This document shows positions 7,599 to 13,495 of a stretch of 16,803 nt of DNA, piece by piece. The position numbers were made by a program, and so were the translations under genes. Below the pieces are notes generated by a model. The model saw only the letters and a list, made by a program, of their open reading frames with translations, did not search any database and was not told the origin of the DNA. How positions within the stretch are numbered: the stretch's first letter is position 1; each line of letters begins with the position of its first letter. Source of the stretch: an uncultured Lentisphaeria bacterium (GTDB taxonomy: Bacteria > Verrucomicrobiota > Lentisphaeria > Victivallales > Victivallaceae); contig CALABZ010000239.1 of NCBI GenBank assembly GCA_937888615.1, positions 1 to 16,803 on the forward strand, in the 5' to 3' direction.

Positions 7599-8996
7599 TC
7601 AGAACTTCCTCCATGAATGCCGGTAGGCGCGGTGTTCGCGGCGGCGGCGGCTCACGCTCATTTCACTGGTGCCAAGGCTGACCAGTTCGTAAAGGACCGC
7701 TTTTTTGCCATCGGCGGCGCGCAGGATGCGTCCGAGCCGCTGGACATGTTCGCGGATGCTGGCGCTGCCGGAAAGAACGATGCCGACCCCGGCTTCCGGC
7801 ACGTCCACCCCTTCGTTCAAAACCTTGCTGGTCACCAGCACCGGGTAATCGCCGGAGCGGAAGAGGTCCAGCATTTCCTTGCGTTCGGCCACTTTGGTGC
7901 GGTGGGTGATGACCGGGAGCAGGAACTCTTCGCCGAGGCGGTAGGCGGTTTCGTTGTCGGCGGTGAAAATGATGATGCGTTCGCCGCGGTGCTCGGCGAT
8001 CAATTCCCAGGTTTTGCGGAATTTACCGCGTCCGGCGCGGGCGATCCGCCGCTGGGTCAGATAGGCCTGAAAGGCGTTGCGTCCGGTCTCGGAACGGGCG
8101 CAGAGGCCGATGAATTTGTTCCAGTCGCTTTTCTGTTCGAACATGATGCCGTGGCTTTTCAGAAATTCCTTGTAAATGGTGTTGGCGAGCAGGTATTGGC
8201 TCTGCTCGTCCTCGTCCAGCGGCAGTTCCAGTCGAACGGTGCGGTAGGGGGCCAGCACGTCGCCTTCGAGCTCGTCAATATCGATTCGGTAGGCAAGTGG
8301 TCCGACCAGTTCGTGCAGGACTTCTTCGCCATCGTCTTCACGTTCGGGAGTGGCGGTCAAGCCCAGCCGCCACGGGGCCAGCGCCATTTGCGCGGCGGTG
8401 CGGTTCATAGGGCCGGGCAGATGGTGGCACTCGTCGAAAATGATGAAGCCGAAGCGGTTGCCGATGAACTCCATATTGAGCACGGCGGAATCGTAGGTTG
8501 TTACCGTCAGCGGCAGGATTTCGCGGGAACCGCCGCCGAGGAGCCCGGTCTTACAGCCGAAAAGGCGTTCCAGGACACTGCTCCACTGTTGCATCAGGTC
8601 GATGGTGGGGACCACGACCAGCGTCGGGCGTTTGATCCGGGCGATCGCCATTGCCGCCATGTAGGTTTTGCCGGAACCGGTGGGCATGACGACCAGGCCG
8701 CGCCCGCCGCCGTCGATCCAATTGCGCATGGCGGCGGCCTGATGCGGACGCGGCATGAATTCGGACTGCATTTCCAGTGCGAGGGGCGAAAACGCCTTCG
8801 CTTCATCCTCATATGGGACGCCGTTTTCGATCAGCGTCCGGATGAACGGGGCGTAACGGTAGCCGGGTACGCGGTAAAGCTTGACCCGTTCGTCGTATTT
8901 CAGGAATTTGATAATCGGCAACACCCGGTCGGGGGACGCCTGTACAAGCAGTGTTCCGCGGTCGAATCGGATATTTACCGGGGGTTCCTGGCTCAT
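7599..8996 (-). CDS. xpb: XPB-type superfamily 2 DNA helicase
   Basis: A 465-aa SF2 helicase. Residues 1-75 form an N-terminal domain of the XPB damage-recognition-like type. Walker A is PTGSGKT at 105-111, Walker B is DECH at 188-191, motif III is TAT at 214-216, and motif VI is QRLGRILR at 419-426. The XPB signature RED (Arg219-Glu220-Asp221) follows TATPE directly. The segment at about 260-325 is where the helical thumb-like insertion of XPB sits. Archaeal and eukaryotic XPB unwind or melt DNA in repair, and archaeal XPB loads the Bax1 nuclease encoded immediately downstream here. Its ATG overlaps the stop of the upstream small membrane protein as ATGA (8993-8996), so translation is probably coupled. 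The start is well supported by that overlap. Confidence 0.92.
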   Translation of the reverse strand: MSQEPPVNIRFDRGTLLVQASPDRVLPIIKFLKYDERVKLYRVPGYRYAPFIRTLIENGVPYEDEAKAFSPLALEMQSEFMPRPHQAAAMRNWIDGGGRGLVVMPTGSGKTYMAAMAIARIKRPTLVVVPTIDLMQQWSSVLERLFGCKTGLLGGGSREILPLTVTTYDSAVLNMEFIGNRFGFIIFDECHHLPGPMNRTAAQMALAPWRLGLTATPEREDDGEEVLHELVGPLAYRIDIDELEGDVLAPYRTVRLELPLDEDEQSQYLLANTIYKEFLKSHGIMFEQKSDWNKFIGLCARSETGRNAFQAYLTQRRIARAGRGKFRKTWELIAEHRGERIIIFTADNETAYRLGEEFLLPVITHRTKVAERKEMLDLFRSGDYPVLVTSKVLNEGVDVPEAGVGIVLSGSASIREHVQRLGRILRAADGKKAVLYELVSLGTSEMSVSRRRREHRAYRHSWRKF

Positions 8997-9265
8997 AAGC
9001 CGCGCGGCGGGCGGAATGCGCCGAAAACGAATGCTATGACCATGATGGCGGCGACCACGCCCACGGAACTGAGGATCAGATTTTTCGCATTGCTTTGCAT
9101 GGTCACCATGTAAGCGATCGGGATCACAAAAACAGCGGAAAAGACACCAAGAAACCCGAACCGGAAACCCCGTTTCCAGTCCGGATACTTGTATTGCCTG
9201 AATTTCTCCGCTTCTTCAAGTTTCATGCGGAGTTCGGCGGGCAGTTTTTCTTCTTCTTCCGCCAT
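8993..9265 (-). CDS. Small two-TM membrane protein, unknown function
   Basis: A 90-aa protein. Residues 1-33 are highly charged and helical (EEEE near the start, then alternating acidic and basic residues). They are followed by two hydrophobic spans at about 36-56 and 63-84 and a short basic tail (FRPPRGL). I do not recognise the family. It lies 11 bases after the ilvH stop and overlaps the helicase start by four bases, so it is a genuine gene in that operon. A weak ribosome binding site (AAGG) precedes the ATG. Whether it is functionally linked to XPB-Bax1, for example as a membrane tether, is open; the tight coupling is the only evidence. Confidence 0.72.
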   Translation of the reverse strand: MAEEEEKLPAELRMKLEEAEKFRQYKYPDWKRGFRFGFLGVFSAVFVIPIAYMVTMQSNAKNLILSSVGVVAAIMVIAFVFGAFRPPRGL

Positions 9266-9276
9266 GAGCGAGAACC

Positions 9277-9798
9277 TTATGCTTTCTCGTCCCAGTTCCT
9301 GCGGGTCTGGATCGAACCGATGTTGCGGGAGATCGCCACCCGGCCGGAACGGGCTGTTTCAAGGATTGTAAAGCCGTCGAGCAAGCCGATGAAAGTGTCG
9401 ATTTTATCGGGTTTGCCGTGAATTTCGACACCCATTTCCTCGGCGTTGACCATAACGATTTTCGCCTTGAAAATTTCGGTCAGCTGAATGACTTTCGAGC
9501 GGTCTTCGAAGGTTTCGGCCTTGACTTTGAGCAGGGCCATTTCGCTTTCGATGAAGTCGCTGCCGGTCAGGTCGTTCACGGCGATTACGTCGACAAGTTT
9601 GCTCAACTGTTTACCGATCTGTTCGAGCACCGCATCGTCGCCGGAGGTGACGATGGTCATCTGGGAGACCTGCGGGTCGTGGGTATGGTTTACCGTCAGC
9701 GAGCAGATGTTGTAGCCGCGCCCGCTGAACAGTCCGGCCACGCGGGCCAGCACGCCGAATTTATTTTCCACCAGAACCGATATTGTATGTTTGTGCAT
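9277..9798 (-). CDS. ilvH: Acetolactate synthase regulatory (small) subunit
   Basis: A 173-aa protein with an N-terminal ACT domain: HTISVLVENKFGVLARVAGL then FSGRGYNICSLTV (residues 4 to about 36), the classic IlvH/IlvN start. The second half (about 75-160) matches the C-terminal ACT-like domain and includes ELALLKV-type sequence (EMALLKVKA) and VEIHGKPDKID. The protein binds the catalytic subunit of acetohydroxyacid synthase and confers feedback inhibition by valine in branched-chain amino acid synthesis. The start at 9798 is chosen because AGGA lies eight bases upstream and the length fits the family. Upstream in-frame Met codons (9807, 9819, 9861) lack a ribosome binding site, and the longest would include the hairpin at 9832-9862. 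The catalytic subunit is not in this window, so the gene is separated from its usual partner. Confidence 0.93.
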   Translation of the reverse strand: MHKHTISVLVENKFGVLARVAGLFSGRGYNICSLTVNHTHDPQVSQMTIVTSGDDAVLEQIGKQLSKLVDVIAVNDLTGSDFIESEMALLKVKAETFEDRSKVIQLTEIFKAKIVMVNAEEMGVEIHGKPDKIDTFIGLLDGFTILETARSGRVAISRNIGSIQTRRNWDEKA

Positions 9799-9831
9799 GT
9801 TTTGCATCCTGTGTTTCATCCCCGTATTAAA

Positions 9832-9862
9832 TTTGAAGCCGGCTTTCGGGGCCGGCTTCAAA
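9832..9862 (-). terminator. Strong hairpin between zinc-ribbon gene and ilvH
   Basis: TTTGAAGCCGGC (9832-9843) pairs perfectly with GCCGGCTTCAAA (9851-9862) around a 7-base loop. On the minus strand it follows the zinc-ribbon stop by 18 bases and is followed by TTTAATA. It is either the terminator of that gene, with some read-through, or an attenuator for ilvH. Little room for a separate ilvH promoter remains downstream of it. Confidence 0.65.
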
Positions 9863-9880
9863 TGTTATGGATTCATCGGA

Positions 9881-10144
9881 TCAACGATCGTAATCGAAGT
9901 CCTCCGGCATATCATCGAAGTTCAGCTCGTCAAAACCTTCATCCAAAAATTCATCATCACTGAATTCGTCGTCGAGCAGATCGGTTTCTTCCTCCAGATC
10001 GAACTCATCATCGAATTCGTCCTCTTCGTCGTCGAAAATCTTTGAAACCGTAACCACCGACCCGCATTCCGGGCAACAACCATCTTCAGCCTCGATAGAA
10101 CTTTCACTGATTTCGATATTGCAGTAAGGACAAATGGTCGCCAT
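9881..10144 (-). CDS. Small zinc-ribbon protein with highly acidic tail
   Basis: An 87-aa protein. Residues 5-27 form a zinc ribbon with CPYC (C5, C8) and CPEC (C24, C27), plus an extra Cys23. Residues 38-87 are almost entirely Asp and Glu punctuated by aromatic residues in DDEF-like repeats. I do not recognise a named family; short zinc-ribbon proteins with acidic tails could be protein-binding or nucleic-acid mimic adaptors, but no role can be assigned. GGAGG with eight-base spacing precedes the ATG, and a consensus promoter lies just upstream, so high expression is likely. It is the first gene of the leftward cluster, but a strong hairpin separates it from ilvH. Confidence 0.8.
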   Translation of the reverse strand: MATICPYCNIEISESSIEAEDGCCPECGSVVTVSKIFDDEEDEFDDEFDLEEETDLLDDEFSDDEFLDEGFDELNFDDMPEDFDYDR

Positions 10145-10188
10145 AAACAGATCCTCCTTGATAATTTCGGGTTTCCACTTTTGCCAGT

Positions 10189-10216
10189 ATTATATTGACT
10201 AAACGCAAAATGTCAA
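10189..10216 (-). promoter_or_regulatory. Consensus sigma70 promoter of the leftward cluster
   Basis: On the minus strand TTGACA (10216-10211) and TATAAT (10194-10189) are both perfect and separated by 16 bp. The transcript would start near 10182, about 38 bases before the zinc-ribbon ATG. The -35 and spacer also form a small TTGAC/GTCAA inverted repeat. Confidence 0.8.
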
Positions 10217-10291
10217 CAAGAAAAAAGAAAATATCCCTAAAATTTTCATTTTCAAAGAAAATCCGCCTCTCGTCCCGCATGTCCCTTATTT

Positions 10292-10349
10292 AAAAAAAAT
10301 CGAGAAAAATACCGAATTCGCTTGACATATTAAAAAATCATGATATTTT
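10292..10349 (+). promoter_or_regulatory. Extended -10 promoter of the thioredoxin operon, with A-tracts upstream
   Basis: TTGACA (10322-10327) is followed after 16 bp by TATTTT (10344-10349), with a TG two bases upstream (TGA before TATTTT) giving an extended -10. A-tracts at 10292-10299 and 10305-10309 sit where an UP element would act. The predicted start is near 10356, about 33 bases before the ATG. Confidence 0.65.
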
Positions 10350-10356
10350 GATATGT
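10325..10356. promoter_or_regulatory. Near-perfect 32-bp palindromic operator over the thioredoxin promoter
   Basis: ACATATTAAAAAATCA (10325-10340) and TGATATTTTGATATGT (10341-10356) are reverse complements at 14 of 16 positions. The element covers part of the -35, all of the spacer and the -10, ending at the expected transcription start. A dimeric or tetrameric repressor binding here would block the promoter. Given the sulfur and thiol genes downstream, an ArsR-type or similar redox sensor is plausible, but none is encoded in the window. Confidence 0.6.
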
Positions 10357-10388
10357 AGTTCAGAACACAAGATACAAGGAGTAACATC

Positions 10389-10823
10389 ATGGAAAATTGC
10401 ACCGTTTGTCCCTTTGCCAAGTATTGGTACATCGTTATCGCGATCCTGGTGGTCGTGTGGGCCGTCTATAAATTCACCCAGGACCGTAACGCGCCGCCGC
10501 CGAAGGAAATCGCCGGTGTTGAAAGTCTGACCGAAGGCGGGTTCGCCGCCGCCGTTGCGAGTGGCGTGACCCTGGTCGATTTCTGGGCCCCGTGGTGTGG
10601 CGTCTGCAAAATGCAGCTCCCGATCGTCGAAGAAACCCTGCCCGAACTGCCCGCCGGTGTGAAAATCGCCAAGGTCAATGCCGATGAACAACCTGCGCTG
10701 GCCCAGAGGTTTGATGTACAGAGCCTTCCCACCTGGATCGTTTTCAAGGATGGAAAAGTAGTGAATCGTATCATCGGTCTCCAGACCCGGGAAATGCTGT
10801 TGAAACTGGCCGAAACCAAATAA
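10389..10823 (+). CDS. Membrane-anchored thioredoxin
   Basis: A 144-aa protein. Residues 12-29 form a transmembrane anchor, and a thioredoxin fold follows from about 42 to 142. The active site is APWCGVCK with Cys70 and Cys73; canonical thioredoxin has WCGPCK, so the Pro is replaced by Val, which should alter redox potential. The cis-Pro is Pro114 (SLPTW). The short N-terminus carries a second C-x-x-C pair, Cys4 and Cys7. Topology is uncertain: basic residues after the helix (K28, R33, K39) hint at a cytoplasmic thioredoxin domain. AAGGAG (10376-10381) sits seven bases before the ATG. It is followed after 23 bases by the persulfide/CoA-disulfide reductase fusion and probably reduces that enzyme's disulfides or persulfides, or related targets, in the same pathway. 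Confidence 0.88.
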   Translation: MENCTVCPFAKYWYIVIAILVVVWAVYKFTQDRNAPPPKEIAGVESLTEGGFAAAVASGVTLVDFWAPWCGVCKMQLPIVEETLPELPAGVKIAKVNADEQPALAQRFDVQSLPTWIVFKDGKVVNRIIGLQTREMLLKLAETK

Positions 10824-10846
10824 GCAAGCGAAAGGAATAAAAAGCC

Positions 10847-13261
10847 ATGAAGGTTATCATTGTCGGAGGAGTGGCCGCCGGAGCAAGCGCGGCCGCACGG
10901 CTGCGGCGGTTGGACGAAACAGCCGAAATCATTCTGGTGGAGCGTGAATCGTATATTTCCTATGCGAACTGCGGGTTGCCGTACCATCTGGGCGGCGTCA
11001 TACCGGAGCGCAAGTCGCTGATGGTCATGACCCCGGAGAAATTCAACGCCTGGTTCAACGTGGATGTCCGCATCGAAAGCGAAGTCGTCGCCATCGATCC
11101 CGATGCCCACACCATAACTGTGTCCGCAAAGGACGGGCGTTATACCGAAAGTTACGACCGCCTGCTGCTGGCGACCGGTTCCAGTCCCGTCATGATGGAC
11201 TTGCCCGGTATGGACCCTGAACGGGTTTTCCGCTTCTGGACCATCCCGGACATGGACAAGGTTATCGCCAAAGCCGGTTGCGGTGCGAAAAAGGCGTTGG
11301 TGGTCGGCGCCGGTTTCATCGGTCTGGAAGTGGCGGAAAATCTCCGTCATCGCGGGCTGGGGGTGACGATCGTCGAACTTGCGCCTCAAGTACTCCCGAC
11401 CGTGGACATCGAAATGAGCTCGTATCTGGCGCAGGAATTGCTGAATGCCGGGATCGGGCTTGAGCTCGGTCATAAGGTGACGGCGTTTGAAAATACCGAT
11501 TCTTTCCGGGCGGTGCTGGACGACGGACGCAAGCTTGACGCCGATTTCGTCGTCATGAGCGTCGGCGTGAAGCCGAACAGCGAACTCGCGAAAGCCGCCG
11601 GGCTTGAACTCGGTCCGCGTGGCCATATCGTCGTTGACGAAAAGCTTCACACTTCCAAACCCGACATTTTCGCCGCCGGAGACGCTATCCAGGTGCTTGA
11701 CCCCGTTTCCGGTCGTCCGACCGCGATTCCGCTGGCCGGACCCGCCAATAAACAGGGGCGGATCGCCGCCGACAACATCGCCGGGCTCAATTCCGAGTAT
11801 CGCGGCACCCTCGGCGCGTCGGTCATCAAGGTGGGTACGCTTACCGCCGCCGGCGTCGGGTTGACCGAACGCCAGCTCAAGCAGTTCGAGCTTCCCTACC
11901 GCAAAATCTATACGCACCCGGGCAGCAATGCCTCGTATTACCCCGGCGGAGCCATGCTTCATCTGAAATTGTTGTTCGCCCCGGACGGTAAAATCCTCGG
12001 CGCGCAGGCGGTCGGGGCCAAAGGCGCGGACAAGCGTATTGATGTGATCGCCACCGCCATGAAATGCGGCAAAACCGCGCCCGAACTGGCCGGGCTTGAA
12101 CTCGCCTACGCTCCGCCGTACAATTCGGCGAAAGACCCGGTGAACTTCCTCGGCATGATCGCCGGGAACATGATGCAGAATCTTTGCGAATCGGTTTATT
12201 GCGAAGCCGTTCCGGAGGGTGCGTTCCTGCTCGATATCCGTGAGCCGGAAGAAGCCGAGCTGGGAACTCTGCCCGGTGCCGTCAACATTCCGCTGGGGCA
12301 GTTGCGCCGTCGTTTGAACGAGTTGGACAAGGGACGCAAGATCGTCGCGTTCTGCAAGGTCGGTCTGCGCGGTTATGTCGCAGCGCGGCTGTTGAAACAG
12401 CATGGTTTCGACTGTGCCAACCTTTCCGGCGGACTTCTGACCTGGGATGCCGTGAATTTCAAGGTTCGGGACGCCAAACCGGCCGGCGCCATTCCGACGA
12501 AGAAAATCGAAACCCCGGCGAATTGCCGTACCATCGACGTCCGTACCCTCTGCTGTCCCGGCCCGGTGGTACGCCTGAAAAAAGAAATCGACGCCATAGC
12601 CCCCGGAGAAGAACTCAAACTGTTGGCCGCGACTTCGTTCGCGCCGGACCTCGCCAACTGGATTCAATCAAGCTGCAACGAACTTGTAGGTATGGAAATG
12701 AAAGAAGAACACCTGGAAGCCGTGATCCGTAAAAAAACGGCGGAAACCTCCTGCTGTGCGTCCGGCGAAGCCGCCGCGCTCCCGGCCAAAAACAATGACG
12801 CGGCGATGATCCTTTTCAGCAACGATCTGGACAAAGCGCTGGCGGCGTTGATTATCGCCTGCGGCATGGCCGCCGCCGGCAGCAAAGTATCGATCTTCTT
12901 CACCTTCTGGGGATTGAGCGTACTGCGCAAGAATCCGGCCCCGGCGGTAAAGAAATCGCTGATCAGCCGCATGTTCGGCATGATGCTCCCGACCGGCGCG
13001 AAAAAGCTGGCCCTGTCGAAAATGAATATGGCCGGCATGGGTACCGCCATGATGAAGCAGGTGATGGCCCGCGAAAAAGTGCCGACGCTGGAGGAATTGT
13101 TGCAACAGGCCCGCGAGCTCGGAGTACAGTTCATCGCCTGCGAAATGGCGATGAATGTGATGGGTCTTCAGCGTGAGGAGCTGATCGAGGTCGATTCGGT
13201 GGCGGGCGTCGCCAGTTTCGCTGAAATGGCCCGCAAGGCCGGAACCTCCCTGTTCATCTAA
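10847..13261 (+). CDS. Four-module CoA-disulfide/persulfide reductase: CoADR-rhodanese-TusA-DsrE fusion
   Basis: An 804-aa protein. Residues 1-445 form a CoA-disulfide reductase-type FAD/NAD(P)H flavoenzyme: FAD motif VGGVAAGASAA at 6-16, active Cys42 in YANCGLPY, NAD motif VVGAGFIGLE at 152-161, and the C-terminal AYAPPYNSAKDPVN (420-433). Residues 450-535 are a rhodanese domain with Cys503 in FCKVGLRG. Residues 555-625 are a TusA-like sulfur carrier with CCPGP (Cys569, Cys570). Residues 645-804 are a DsrE/DsrF-like domain with FFTFWGL and Cys765 in ACEMAMNVMGL. Known CoADR-rhodanese fusions reduce CoA-persulfide and polysulfide with NADH. The two extra carriers suggest that sulfane sulfur is passed between Cys503, Cys570 and Cys765 within one polypeptide. 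AAAGGA lies ten bases before the ATG. It shares the palindrome-controlled promoter with thioredoxin. Confidence 0.92.
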   Translation: MKVIIVGGVAAGASAAARLRRLDETAEIILVERESYISYANCGLPYHLGGVIPERKSLMVMTPEKFNAWFNVDVRIESEVVAIDPDAHTITVSAKDGRYTESYDRLLLATGSSPVMMDLPGMDPERVFRFWTIPDMDKVIAKAGCGAKKALVVGAGFIGLEVAENLRHRGLGVTIVELAPQVLPTVDIEMSSYLAQELLNAGIGLELGHKVTAFENTDSFRAVLDDGRKLDADFVVMSVGVKPNSELAKAAGLELGPRGHIVVDEKLHTSKPDIFAAGDAIQVLDPVSGRPTAIPLAGPANKQGRIAADNIAGLNSEYRGTLGASVIKVGTLTAAGVGLTERQLKQFELPYRKIYTHPGSNASYYPGGAMLHLKLLFAPDGKILGAQAVGAKGADKRIDVIATAMKCGKTAPELAGLELAYAPPYNSAKDPVNFLGMIAGNMMQNLCESVYCEAVPEGAFLLDIREPEEAELGTLPGAVNIPLGQLRRRLNELDKGRKIVAFCKVGLRGYVAARLLKQHGFDCANLSGGLLTWDAVNFKVRDAKPAGAIPTKKIETPANCRTIDVRTLCCPGPVVRLKKEIDAIAPGEELKLLAATSFAPDLANWIQSSCNELVGMEMKEEHLEAVIRKKTAETSCCASGEAAALPAKNNDAAMILFSNDLDKALAALIIACGMAAAGSKVSIFFTFWGLSVLRKNPAPAVKKSLISRMFGMMLPTGAKKLALSKMNMAGMGTAMMKQVMAREKVPTLEELLQQARELGVQFIACEMAMNVMGLQREELIEVDSVAGVASFAEMARKAGTSLFI

Positions 13262-13310
13262 AGATTATCCACCCCCAGCCCCGGTAGCTTTAAGCAGGCA
13301 TGAAAGAAAT

Positions 13311-13380
13311 TGATGACAAAATGACGGAAACATATTGAAATATGATGACAATCGCTTTAAATTCATGGAAACATATATGG
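13311..13380 (+). repeat. Interleaved direct repeats and palindromes in the RND leader
   Basis: TGATGACAA occurs at 13311-13319 and 13343-13351 (32 bp apart). GGAAACATAT occurs at 13326-13335 and 13367-13376 (41 bp apart). CATATTGAAATATG (13331-13344) is a palindrome with 6-bp arms, and CATATATG (13372-13379) is also palindromic. This arrangement suggests regulator binding sites. A weak promoter candidate, TTGAAA (13335-13340) with TAAATT (13358-13363) at 17-bp spacing, lies among them. Confidence 0.45.
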
Positions 13381-13427
13381 AGTGCGGCTCAACCCGGCAG
13401 GATTACTGAGCCTCCACTGTGTTTTTT
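13381..13427 (+). terminator. Terminator-like hairpin 1 in the RND leader
   Basis: GGCTCA (13386-13391) pairs with TGAGCC (13407-13412), and the flanking AGTG (13381-13384) pairs with CACT (13415-13418) across small bulges. A run of six T follows at 13422-13427. It may end the thioredoxin/persulfide operon 120 bases after its stop, or attenuate the RND genes. Confidence 0.55.
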
Positions 13428-13429
13428 CC

Positions 13430-13462
13430 AAAGCGAACCTTATAAATAATTTCGCTTTTTTT
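13430..13462 (+). terminator. Terminator-like hairpin 2 in the RND leader
   Basis: AAAGCGAA (13430-13437) pairs perfectly with TTCGCTTT (13451-13458) around a 13-base AT-rich loop and continues into a T-run to 13462. It is directly downstream of hairpin 1 and only 33 bases before the RND start. The loop holds TATAAATAAT, a possible -10, but no good -35 lies at the right distance. Confidence 0.5.
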
Positions 13463-13495
13463 AACAAAATCAGCGGAACAGAAAGGAATACAGCC

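Noticed and set aside
7597..7614. Longer Bax1 start at 7614
   Set aside because: That ATG overlaps the GGAGGAAG ribosome binding site used by the ATG at 7596, and MLPKPL fits the family N-terminus.
7617..9113. 498-codon open frame on the plus strand opposite XPB
   Set aside because: Antisense shadow of a helicase with every conserved motif; Ala/Gly/His/Phe-rich and unrecognisable.
9799..9861. Longer ilvH start at 9861
   Set aside because: It would include the 12-bp hairpin and lacks a ribosome binding site. The ACT domain begins right after the Met at 9798.
10242..10262. ATTTTC/GAAAAT inverted repeat between the divergent promoters
   Set aside because: Six-bp AT-only style arms in an AT-rich spacer are expected by chance; no T-run or promoter overlap.
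10466..12667. 733-codon open frame on the minus strand opposite thioredoxin and the persulfide enzyme
   Set aside because: Shadow of two well-identified genes; no motifs and no ribosome binding site.
13382..13495. N-terminal extension of the RND permease from GTG 13382
   Set aside because: It would translate through two terminator hairpins. The ATG at 13496 has a good ribosome binding site and gives the normal permease N-terminus.
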